DNA of 64,000 nt from an uncultured Pelagibacteraceae bacterium (GTDB lineage: Bacteria > Pseudomonadota > Alphaproteobacteria > Pelagibacterales > Pelagibacteraceae): positions 1-64,000 of the forward strand of contig CACJWG010000004.1 of the NCBI GenBank assembly GCA_902597055.1. Reading direction: 5' to 3'. Below the pieces are notes generated by a model, which was given only the letters and a program-made list of their open reading frames with translations, was not told the DNA's origin and searched no databases. Of the stretch, positions 40,767-48,407 are shown one piece after another. How positions within the stretch are numbered: the stretch's first letter is position 1; each line of letters starts with the position of its first letter. Both the position numbers and the translations under genes were made by a program.

Positions 40767-41441
40767 ATGAACTTTAATTTTCAAAAACTAAATCAATCTA
40801 TTATCAAATGTCGTAAATGTCCAAGGTTAGTAAAATTTAGAAAAAAAATTTCTGTTGAAAAAAGAAAACAATATGAAAATGAAACTTATTGGGGCAAACC
40901 AATTACTGGTTTTGGAGACACTAAAGGGAAAATTCTTTTTGTGGGATTAGCACCTGCAGCTCATGGTGGTACAAGAACTGGAAGGGTATTTACCGGTGAT
41001 AAATCATCAGATTTTCTTTATAAATGCTTGCACAGTGTCAAAATTTCAAATCAGCCAAATTCAGACAATATTAATGATGGATTAAAACTTACAGATGCAT
41101 ATATAACTACTGCGCTTAAATGTGTTCCACCTGGTGATAAACCTAATCGAGATGAATTGGTTAACTGTTTTCAATTCTTTAATAATGAAATTGACAACTT
41201 AAAGGATCTTAAGACAATTGTTGCTTTGGGCAAAATTGCTTTTGATAGTTGTATCCTTTTTTTTAAACAAAATTATAGTTTTAAGGAAAAAATTAACTTT
41301 TCACATGGAAAAATTTATTCACTACCAAAAAATATCAAGTTAGTTGCTTGTTATCACCCGAGTCCGAGAAATGTTAATACTGGTAGAATTAATGAAAAGA
41401 AAATGAAAAATCTTTTTAAAAGAGTATTAAAATTAAATTAG
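40767..41441 (+). CDS. Uracil-DNA glycosylase, family 4/5 (UdgB-like)
   Basis: Removes uracil and possibly other deaminated bases from DNA. The motif GLAPAAHGGTRTGRVFTGD matches family 5 (UDGb) motif 1, which has alanine rather than a polar catalytic residue, and CYHPSPRNVNTGR is motif 3. Cysteines in CRKCP (15 and 18), LKCVPPG and VNCFQF are the probable 4Fe-4S ligands. The start at 40767 gives a family-like N-terminus and 224 residues. It overlaps the convergent thioesterase gene by 9 bases. Confidence 0.88.
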   Translation: MNFNFQKLNQSIIKCRKCPRLVKFRKKISVEKRKQYENETYWGKPITGFGDTKGKILFVGLAPAAHGGTRTGRVFTGDKSSDFLYKCLHSVKISNQPNSDNINDGLKLTDAYITTALKCVPPGDKPNRDELVNCFQFFNNEIDNLKDLKTIVALGKIAFDSCILFFKQNYSFKEKINFSHGKIYSLPKNIKLVACYHPSPRNVNTGRINEKKMKNLFKRVLKLN

Positions 41442-41834
41442 TTTTTCTAGTTCTGCTTTTAGTATTCCAGGAATTTTGACAGGCTTACCCTTTTTATCAA
41501 TTGTTACTAAATGAATTTCCGCCTCTGTAATTTGATCATTACCTTTAAATACTTTTTGAGACATTAAAAAAGAAGTTTTTGTGATTTCTTTCATATTCGA
41601 TTTTATCTCTAAATTATCTTCAAGTAAGGCAGATTTCATATAACTTATATTACATGATTTAACTATTATATAAGTTCCGTTTTCATCGATTAGTTTTTTG
41701 TTAGTAAAGCCTAAAGATTCTAAAGCGTCACTTCTAGCTCTTTCCATGAACTTAAGGTAATTAGCATAATATACGACACCACCAGCATCAGTATCTTCGT
41801 AGTAAACTTTTAATTTAAAAGTAAAAGTTTTCAT
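41433..41834 (-). CDS. ybgC: YbgC-type acyl-CoA thioesterase
   Basis: A hot-dog thioesterase of 133 residues. The signature YYEDTDAGGVVYYANYLKFM includes the catalytic aspartate, and ERARSD follows. YbgC usually belongs to the tol-pal operon and may act on acyl-CoA or acyl-ACP linked to phospholipid turnover. No tol-pal genes are present here, so the substrate remains open. Confidence 0.88.
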   Translation of the reverse strand: MKTFTFKLKVYYEDTDAGGVVYYANYLKFMERARSDALESLGFTNKKLIDENGTYIIVKSCNISYMKSALLEDNLEIKSNMKEITKTSFLMSQKVFKGNDQITEAEIHLVTIDKKGKPVKIPGILKAELEKLI

Positions 41835-41851
41835 TAGTTCTTTAAATTAAC

Positions 41852-42511
41852 TTATTCTGAAGAAAAATATATGTTTTTATAGTAAGAAATAGCCTGAGAT
41901 TTTGATTGATCGGTATCTACCATAATTGCGACACCATCTAAAATATCAACGTTTAAATTATGGAATCTTTTGTAGTCTTCCTTTACGTTTGTTTTGACTG
42001 TAACCCACTCATTTTTATTATTATCAATACTAGATAAAACATAATCAATAGAACTTTTGGTATATGGACTTGGCCAATTTTCTCCTATGGATGAATTACT
42101 TGAGAATACATAATTTATTGCCTTGTTCGATAATGGAGTCATGCCTGTTTTCTTAACAACAAAAAATCTTGCTGCAAAATCATGACCTTTTTTTGATTTT
42201 TCATCGATACCGGGTAACCCCTTTTCAACCTTCCAAGTAATATTTAAAAATGGTGTTTGATTCAGATCTATAAGTGCTTCCTTGCCCAGTCCTGAACCAC
42301 CGTTTTCTACCTCGGCCTTTAATATATTTGCACCATCTTCAGTTAAAATGTTGTATTCAGTCATATTTTTTGCTCCACGAACTTTTCTGACTTTAAGGTT
42401 GCTTAACTCTTCATCAGTAAACTTAAACACTTCAACATTTTGGGAGTAGCTAAAAGATATAGATGATAAAAAGATTAAAAATGCAATTAATAGTTTAGGC
42501 ATGAAATTCAT
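41852..42511 (-). CDS. DUF3047 exported protein
   Basis: A 219-residue protein with a signal peptide (MPKLLIAFLIFLSSISFSYS), so probably periplasmic. The body matches DUF3047: LNITWKVEKGLPG, KKGHDFAARFFVV and DGVAIMVDTDQSKSQAISYY. The fold appears to be a beta sandwich, and no catalytic residues are known. An in-frame ATG two codons later is an equally good start. It is transcribed towards the ybgC gene, 17 bases away. Confidence 0.8.
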   Translation of the reverse strand: MNFMPKLLIAFLIFLSSISFSYSQNVEVFKFTDEELSNLKVRKVRGAKNMTEYNILTEDGANILKAEVENGGSGLGKEALIDLNQTPFLNITWKVEKGLPGIDEKSKKGHDFAARFFVVKKTGMTPLSNKAINYVFSSNSSIGENWPSPYTKSSIDYVLSSIDNNKNEWVTVKTNVKEDYKRFHNLNVDILDGVAIMVDTDQSKSQAISYYKNIYFSSE

Positions 42512-42558
42512 ATAAACTAAAATAATTTTTTTTTCAAATTTTTTTTAAAATCTTACTT

Positions 42559-42587
42559 TTGACAATTTTCAGTCATTCAAAATTCAT
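42559..42587 (+). promoter_or_regulatory. Possible promoter with consensus -35 box
   Basis: TTGACA at 42559-42564 is a perfect -35 match, followed after 17 bases by the weak -10 ATTCAT (42582-42587). It lies 23 bases upstream of the small lipoprotein start, in a 98-base divergent gap otherwise made of T- and A-rich runs. Confidence 0.35.
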
Positions 42588-42609
42588 TATTGAGGCTTAT
42601 AAAGTTAAT

Positions 42610-42816
42610 ATGAAAAAATATATCTCCTTAATCTTGTTGGTTATGTTAACAAACTGTTCAACTCATACAGTAAAATTGGGTAAAAAATGTACAAAATTAG
42701 CTTCAGATAATACCTATGAGAAGTCATACGTATGGGTCATAAATAAAGGTAATCTTGAGACATTTGATGACAAAATAAATAAAGAAAATTGTGCCAATAA
42801 TGGAGAGAAGCTTTGA
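42610..42816 (+). CDS. Small putative lipoprotein, 68 residues
   Basis: The start at 42610 gives MKKYISLILLVMLTNCSTHT, a lipoprotein-type signal with the lipobox-like LTNC (asparagine before the cysteine is unusual). The mature part is about 53 residues with two more cysteines (GKKCTKLA and NKENCANN) that could form a disulfide. An upstream in-frame ATG at 42559 would give a poor signal peptide. I recognise no family. Confidence 0.65.
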   Translation: MKKYISLILLVMLTNCSTHTVKLGKKCTKLASDNTYEKSYVWVINKGNLETFDDKINKENCANNGEKL

Positions 42817-42944
42817 AAACTTTATCCATTTTTATGCTCTTAATTTACTGGTCAGTTATAATTTTAGCTCCTGTTATAGCTAACGAAAAAAGTAAGTATT
42901 TTGAAACAAATATTATAATCCCTATAGAAAAACCTAATAAGTAG
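42813..42944 (+). CDS. Possible 43-residue secreted peptide with TTG start
   Basis: A TTG that overlaps the stop of the lipoprotein gene (TTGA) opens a 44-codon frame. The product begins KTLSIFMLLIYWSVIILAPV and continues IANEKSKYFETN, giving a hydrophobic signal-like segment and a short polar tail. The coupling to the gene upstream supports it; the rare start codon and small size argue against. It overlaps the stop of the convergent dehydrogenase gene by 11 bases. Confidence 0.35.
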   Translation: MKTLSIFMLLIYWSVIILAPVIANEKSKYFETNIIIPIEKPNK

Positions 42945-43683
42945 ATCTTCCGCCGCTAATATCAAATACAGCGGCGGTTGAAAAAGAATTTTCTGCTGAA
43001 GATAACCAACAAACCATTGATGTAAGTTCTTCTAATTCGAGAAATCTTGCTCTAGGTACTTTTGAAAGCATCCTTTGAACATGCTCCTTTGACATTTGAT
43101 CAAGAATTCTTGTTTTAGCTCCTGCTGGGGTTACTGCATTAACTGCTATGTTCTTATCTGCAAGTTCTTTACCCAAAGATTTTGTTAGCGCTATTACCCC
43201 TGCTTTAGATGAGCTATATGCACTAGCTTTTGCGTTCCCATCTTTGCCAGATACAGATGCTATATTAACAATTCTACCATAATTATTCTTAATCATGTGT
43301 GGTACAACTGACTTACAACAGTTAAAAGTTCCATGTAAATTAATATTAATGATTTTTTTCCATTCTTCGTAATCATAATTCCACAATTCTGCAGTAGAGC
43401 CTGTAATTCCAGCGTTATTTATTAGAATATCAATTTTTGTTTTAGAAGTAATTTTGTTAACAGTATCATCAACGCTTTTAGAATCCGATACGTCTACAAC
43501 ATCACATGAAAGATTTTGATCATTAATTAATTTTGAAGCTTTTTTAAGTTCTTTGTCATCAGAGTCCCAAATGATGACTTTGGCTCCTGATTGAAGAAAT
43601 CTTTTTGCAATATCAAGTCCAAAACCTTGTGCGCCACCAGTGACAATTGCGTTTTTGTTATTTAAATCAAATTTATTCATCAA
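42934..43683 (-). CDS. Short-chain dehydrogenase/reductase
   Basis: NAD(P)-dependent oxidoreductase of 249 residues. The cofactor site is TGGAQGFGLDIA, followed by NNAGITG, the catalytic serine in IASVSG and the YSSSKAG tyrosine-lysine pair. The closing region DISGGRSTY is FabG-like. It overlaps the permease gene upstream by 4 bases and so should serve the same pathway, perhaps oxidising a sugar or polyol derivative brought in by the transporters nearby. The substrate cannot be read from sequence. Confidence 0.88.
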   Translation of the reverse strand: MMNKFDLNNKNAIVTGGAQGFGLDIAKRFLQSGAKVIIWDSDDKELKKASKLINDQNLSCDVVDVSDSKSVDDTVNKITSKTKIDILINNAGITGSTAELWNYDYEEWKKIININLHGTFNCCKSVVPHMIKNNYGRIVNIASVSGKDGNAKASAYSSSKAGVIALTKSLGKELADKNIAVNAVTPAGAKTRILDQMSKEHVQRMLSKVPRARFLELEELTSMVCWLSSAENSFSTAAVFDISGGRSTY

Positions 43684-45137
43684 TCACTTGCTAATAAATA
43701 ATAAGTAATACCTGCAATTATAAAACCTATTATAAATGAAAAAGTATCTAAAAACATGAATTTTGGATTCCAAATTGATGCAGATGAAAATATGAAACCT
43801 ATTATAAAAGAATAATAAGCTTTTAAATGCCATCCTGCAGAATAAAGATATGCACTATCGTTTCTTGCTGAAAATAAATCTTTATTTATGACCACTTTAT
43901 TTTTCACTACATAATAATCAAAAATCATCACACCAAAAATTGGTCCAAAAAAAGCTGAAAGTGTATCAATTATTGACATGGATCCATTCTGACTGAGGAA
44001 CGGAGTCCAAAAAATCCCAACTACGAAACCAAACAAAATTATCAATAATCCAGAACTTTTTAAAGTTAAACTATTTGGAAGTAAATTTAGTAATATATTT
44101 TGTGAAGGGAAGTAATTTGCAATTAAATTAGTTGATGATGAAGCAAAAAAAATAAATATTAAAACTGTTACAGTTATATAAGTATTATTAATTTTTCCTA
44201 CAATATCTGTCGGATTTGTAAGTAGGTTTTGAGTTGATATAAGGCTACTTTTAAAAAAAATATCTGCACCAATTACAATAACTAGTAGTAAAAATGAGTA
44301 AATTATTGTACTTACAACTAAACTTAAATTTCCTTTTAGAAGTTCTTGGGAGCTTTTTACATATCTTGAGTAATCTCCAAAATTCATAATCAAAATAGAA
44401 AAATATGCAAATAAAGTACCTGTTATACCAATCATATTTTTAAATTGAAAATTAGTAAATCCACTCTCAAGATTTATTTTGCTTACAAATGTCTCCATAA
44501 CGAATAACTCTGGATCAGCTATCAACACTACAAAAAACAGCAATAAACCTGAATAAACAAATAAAGCTGAGAAATTAATGAAACTTCTTATAAATTTTTG
44601 TCCTCTGCTAAATAAAAAATATTGAATTAAAATTGTAAAAACAAAACTGACCCAATCAATTAGATTCATGGTCATAAAGTAGTTGAAGAAAATATCGTTG
44701 TTTAGTATCTCGCTATCAAATTGAAACAAAGAAATCCTAATTAAATATCCAATAGATTTTGAAATAAAGTATGTTTGAACACCAAAAAAGAATATTCCAA
44801 CTAAACCTCTTATCAAACTTATAAATCTTGCCCCTTGATAGCCAGTTGATACTCTTAGAAAAACTGGAAAGGGAATTCCATGCTTTTGAGAGGGTTTTCC
44901 AATAATATAGGATAAATAAATCACCAACAAAGAAGCTAGCAAACTTCCAAATAAAACTTCATAAAAATTTAAATTATAAACAAAATATAGTGAAGCTATT
45001 AAAGCAAAAGACATTATACTTTGAAGTCCAACTGACCAAAAACAAAACATATCTTTCCAGTCCCAATTTTTGTCAACAGGATTTACTGAAACGATTTCCC
45101 AGTTAGTAAGATTAAATTTTTCTTTTTCTGAGCTCAC
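43680..45137 (-). CDS. NCS1-family nucleobase/hydantoin-type permease
   Basis: A 485-residue inner-membrane protein with about 12 transmembrane helices. The N-terminal NxDxxP-like region and the helix-3 motif GKPSQKHGIPFPVFLRVS match NCS1 transporters for cytosine, uracil, allantoin or hydantoin, driven by sodium or protons. The specificity is unknown. It lies between the TRAP genes and a dehydrogenase on the same strand, 24 bases after dctM. Confidence 0.85.
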   Translation of the reverse strand: MSSEKEKFNLTNWEIVSVNPVDKNWDWKDMFCFWSVGLQSIMSFALIASLYFVYNLNFYEVLFGSLLASLLVIYLSYIIGKPSQKHGIPFPVFLRVSTGYQGARFISLIRGLVGIFFFGVQTYFISKSIGYLIRISLFQFDSEILNNDIFFNYFMTMNLIDWVSFVFTILIQYFLFSRGQKFIRSFINFSALFVYSGLLLFFVVLIADPELFVMETFVSKINLESGFTNFQFKNMIGITGTLFAYFSILIMNFGDYSRYVKSSQELLKGNLSLVVSTIIYSFLLLVIVIGADIFFKSSLISTQNLLTNPTDIVGKINNTYITVTVLIFIFFASSSTNLIANYFPSQNILLNLLPNSLTLKSSGLLIILFGFVVGIFWTPFLSQNGSMSIIDTLSAFFGPIFGVMIFDYYVVKNKVVINKDLFSARNDSAYLYSAGWHLKAYYSFIIGFIFSSASIWNPKFMFLDTFSFIIGFIIAGITYYLLASD

Positions 45138-45161
45138 TATTACATATTAAACAAATATGTA

Positions 45162-46496
45162 TTACTGTCCATACAAGACAGTAGGTAGCCAAAGGACAAT
45201 CTTAGGAAATATAATAATAATGATTAATCCAATAATCTGAAGGACCATAAACTGCATCATTCCAAGATAAATATCCTTTAAGTCCCACTCTGGAACGACT
45301 CCTTTTAAGAAATAAGCAGACAGAGCTACAGGTGGAGATAGCCAGGCGGTCTGTAAATTTACTGCCACGAGAATCGCAAACCAGGTTAAATTAAATCCTA
45401 AAGCTTCAACTAATGGTAGGATAATTGGAATTATTATCATAACTATCGGAACCCACTCTAACGGCCAACCTAATAAAAAAATCATTACCATTATCATTGC
45501 TAGTATTAGGTATTTATTCATTTCTAAACCTAATAAAAATTCAGTAAGCAATGTCGGAGTGCCAAGTCTTGCAAACACTGCCCCAAAGAAATTTGATGCA
45601 GCAACTAAAACCATTATTAAAGCAGTAATTTCTAATGTTTTTACAAGAGCTTCTTGCAATTTTGGTAAAGTTAATTTTTTATAAGATAGCGATAATAGTA
45701 GAGCACCCATTGCGCCACATCCTGCAGCTTCCGTTGGTGTAGCAAATCCAAATAAGATACTTCCTAGAGCGGCAAAAACTAATGCGGCTGGTGGTACAAG
45801 ACCTAGGAAAAATTCAATCCAGACTTCTCGCATACTGACCGCTCTCATATCCTCAGGTAAAACAGGTCCCAATTTTGGATTTATCATACATCTAATTGTT
45901 GTGTAAGCAGCATATAAAGACGCAAGTAATATTCCGGGTAAAATTGCAGCCGCAAATAAATCAATAACTGGTATTTCCATTATTGGTCCCATTACCACCA
46001 ACATAATACTTGGTGGAATTAAAATTCCCAAAGTACCACCAGCTGTTATAGTACCTGCAGCAAGTTTTACATCATAACCAGATCTGTTCATTGATTTAGC
46101 AGCCATTATTCCTAAAATCGTTACTGAAGCACCAACTATCCCAGTTGCAGCTGCAAAAATTACTGAAACAAATAAAACAGCATAATATAAAGCACCTCTA
46201 ACCTTAGATAACATCAATTGAAAAGCAGAAAATAATCTTTCCATTAAGCCAGCTTGTTCCATCATTATTCCCATAAATACAAAGAGTGGAACAGCAGCGA
46301 GAGTTTGCTCGGTCATTACCATGGAGAATTGGAGGGTCATTAAATAAAATACTAATTTTCCGAAACCTAAATAACCAAAAACAAATCCTAGAAATATAAG
46401 TGTAAAAGAAATTGGGAAACCAACAAATATTGCAAATAGCATTACTCCAACTAATATAAAACCAAGTATTGCTGGATCTATTAATTCTGCTATCAT
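45162..46496 (-). CDS. dctM: TRAP transporter large permease DctM
   Basis: Sodium-coupled membrane subunit of a TRAP transporter, about 444 residues with 12 or more helices. Conserved stretches include AVPLFVFMGIMMEQAG, GIVGASVTILGIMA and LGILIPPSIMLVV. I chose the start at 46496 because it makes an ATGA overlap with dctQ; an ATG at 46514 is also in frame. The sequence belongs to the large branch formerly called mannitol/chloroaromatic type, whose known binding proteins often take keto or hydroxy acids. Confidence 0.94.
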   Translation of the reverse strand: MIAELIDPAILGFILVGVMLFAIFVGFPISFTLIFLGFVFGYLGFGKLVFYLMTLQFSMVMTEQTLAAVPLFVFMGIMMEQAGLMERLFSAFQLMLSKVRGALYYAVLFVSVIFAAATGIVGASVTILGIMAAKSMNRSGYDVKLAAGTITAGGTLGILIPPSIMLVVMGPIMEIPVIDLFAAAILPGILLASLYAAYTTIRCMINPKLGPVLPEDMRAVSMREVWIEFFLGLVPPAALVFAALGSILFGFATPTEAAGCGAMGALLLSLSYKKLTLPKLQEALVKTLEITALIMVLVAASNFFGAVFARLGTPTLLTEFLLGLEMNKYLILAMIMVMIFLLGWPLEWVPIVMIIIPIILPLVEALGFNLTWFAILVAVNLQTAWLSPPVALSAYFLKGVVPEWDLKDIYLGMMQFMVLQIIGLIIIIIFPKIVLWLPTVLYGQ

Positions 46497-47107
46497 TTTT
46501 TCGCTCCAGGCCACTCACCTTTTTTTGCGGCCCAATAACTCTTTAATAATTCAGAGAAACCTTGCACTAATAAAAAGATAATTCCAACTAACAAACAAGT
46601 TTTGATCGGCCACATATATGGCATCCATGTAGTATCCATACCTCTTTCACCTCTTCTAATAGACTCTTCAACAAAACCAATTGTCATATAAAGAAATACG
46701 ATTAAACCTGGGAAATAAAATAAAATGTACAACCAGAAATCAATTAAACCTTGCGTTTTAGTTTTAAAGTTTCTGTATAAAAAATCTGCTCTTATGTGAA
46801 CTCCTTTTGATAGAGCATAACCTGCTCCCAACATAAACAAGGCTCCATAAAGAAACCTGCTAATGTCATAAGCCCAAATTGTTGGTGCTAAAAATAATTT
46901 TCTCGCAAGTACCTCATAAGTCATTGCAAATATTAAAGGCATCAATATCCAACAAACAATATTTCCTATTAACTTGCTAAACTTATCTATCTTGACGATA
47001 GAATTCGCCATCCATGATGGCATATCATCGGGCATCTTATCTAAACCCCCTCGCCTTTCAGCGATCATTTCATCTGAAATATCTATTTTTGGAGGTTGAT
47101 CATTCAT
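46493..47107 (-). CDS. dctQ: TRAP transporter small permease DctQ
   Basis: Small membrane subunit that joins DctM and DctP. The 204-residue protein has a hydrophilic N-terminal 35 residues and four transmembrane helices, with KGVHIRADFLYRN between helices 2 and 3, typical of DctQ. It overlaps dctM by 4 bases and follows dctP after a 66-base gap that holds a hairpin. Confidence 0.93.
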   Translation of the reverse strand: MNDQPPKIDISDEMIAERRGGLDKMPDDMPSWMANSIVKIDKFSKLIGNIVCWILMPLIFAMTYEVLARKLFLAPTIWAYDISRFLYGALFMLGAGYALSKGVHIRADFLYRNFKTKTQGLIDFWLYILFYFPGLIVFLYMTIGFVEESIRRGERGMDTTWMPYMWPIKTCLLVGIIFLLVQGFSELLKSYWAAKKGEWPGAKK

Positions 47108-47125
47108 ATATAGATCTTAAACAAA

Positions 47126-47151
47126 AAGAGCGGACTGTAAAGCCCGCTCTT
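47126..47151 (-). terminator. Hairpin between dctP and dctQ, probable attenuating terminator
   Basis: On the minus strand AAGAGCGG pairs perfectly with CCGCTCTT around a 10-base loop, followed by TTTTGTTT. It has the form of an intrinsic terminator placed after the binding-protein gene and before the membrane-subunit genes. It probably lets only part of the transcription through, or protects the dctP mRNA end, giving an excess of DctP. Confidence 0.75.
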
Positions 47152-47173
47152 AATAAATTTTAAGTTTATATTT

Positions 47174-48265
47174 TTACTTCAATGTCGCTGCGTGAGCCAT
47201 TCCTAGCTTAGCATTAGACATTTGAGCACCACTCCAGAATGGAACAGCAACATCAGCAAACTCTTTCATTGAATCGTATACTTTTTTGAAGAACTTGTTT
47301 TGTTCCGCATTTTTATTCAATGTAGCTTTTGCAGCTGCCATGTACTCTTTAAAGTAATCTGAAGGTGTATCTTCTAAAATAACTCCATGCTTTGTAGTTA
47401 ATTCTTGTAGAGCTTTTCCATTTTCATAGATTCTGTAGCTTAAAGATTTAGCTAATGAAGCATTAGCAGCAACTTCAAGAGATTTTTTCTCGTGAGCTGT
47501 CATTGCTTTGTAAGTTTTTCCAGTGATATAAAAGTCAGCATTAACTACTACTTGGTGTAATCCTTGTAGGTAGTAATGTTTTAAAACTTTTTGGAAACCA
47601 AATGTTAAATCTGGTTTTGGACAACACCACTCAGCTGCATCGATTGTACCTGCTTCTAAAGCTGGAAGTATATCTCCACCACCCATTGCAACAGATGCTA
47701 TACCGATATCTTTGTAAGTTTGTCCTGGAATTCCTGGAGGAGTTCTGAATTTATATTTTCTAAAGTCAGCCATATCTTTAATTGGCTTTGGAAACCAACC
47801 TAAAGCTTCTGGGCCAACTGGTTGAAGCATAAACCCTTTAATATCTCTTCCCATTTCTTTCCACAATTGATCATACAACTCTTTACCACCTCCATATTGG
47901 AACCATGATAAAAACGCTAAGTTATCGATACCTACTCCACCACCTGCTACTGGTGAACCAAATAACATAGCTGCAGGGTGATCACCTGACCAATAGTGTG
48001 TCCAAGCAAATCCACAGTCAATTAAACCTTTGTCAACTGCATCTAACGTTTCTTTTACTCCAACAACTGCACCTGCTGGCAAAATTTCAAATTTTAGTGA
48101 GCCATCAGTAAGAGCTGTTACAGTGTCAGTAAAGTCTTTTAACATTTTAACTTCATCAGCCTTAGTGTTAAGAACAGTCTGACATTTCAATGTTTTAGCA
48201 TTAGCATTTGATATAAAACCAAGAACTAAGAATGCCGCAAACATTAATGAAATGATTTTTTTCAT
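47174..48265 (-). CDS. dctP: TRAP transporter substrate-binding protein DctP
   Basis: Periplasmic binding protein of 363 residues. I chose the start at 48265: a strong AGAGAGGAAATA ribosome site precedes it, and it yields a clean signal peptide (MKKIISLMFAAFLVLGFISN, cut after ANA). The longer frame from 48493 is not supported. The ligand-arginine region FRTPPGIPGQ and GGGDILPALEAGTIDAAEW match the keto-acid-type TRAP binding proteins. The WCCPKPDL segment has a double cysteine where many relatives have WVGPYDD. The ligand is not known. Confidence 0.93.
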   Translation of the reverse strand: MKKIISLMFAAFLVLGFISNANAKTLKCQTVLNTKADEVKMLKDFTDTVTALTDGSLKFEILPAGAVVGVKETLDAVDKGLIDCGFAWTHYWSGDHPAAMLFGSPVAGGGVGIDNLAFLSWFQYGGGKELYDQLWKEMGRDIKGFMLQPVGPEALGWFPKPIKDMADFRKYKFRTPPGIPGQTYKDIGIASVAMGGGDILPALEAGTIDAAEWCCPKPDLTFGFQKVLKHYYLQGLHQVVVNADFYITGKTYKAMTAHEKKSLEVAANASLAKSLSYRIYENGKALQELTTKHGVILEDTPSDYFKEYMAAAKATLNKNAEQNKFFKKVYDSMKEFADVAVPFWSGAQMSNAKLGMAHAATLK

Positions 48266-48407
48266 TATTTCCTCTCTTAAGTTAAATTTAATAAGCCATA
48301 TCCAACCAAAAAAAATGAGGATATACAAGTTGCATTTGACTTTATTGGTATTAAAAAAAGCTTTAATTAAGTGATAAATACTCAAAAATTTTGTTATAAA
48401 ACTCAAA
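48266..48407. promoter_or_regulatory. Divergent promoter region between dctP and the GMC oxidoreductase
   Basis: A 142-base AT-rich gap between two divergent genes must hold both promoters. An inverted repeat ATATCC (48298-48303) and GGATAT (48319-48324), separated by 15 bases, lies close to the dctP side and could be an operator. I see no -35/-10 pair with good spacing. Shared control of uptake and oxidation genes is inference. Confidence 0.4.
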
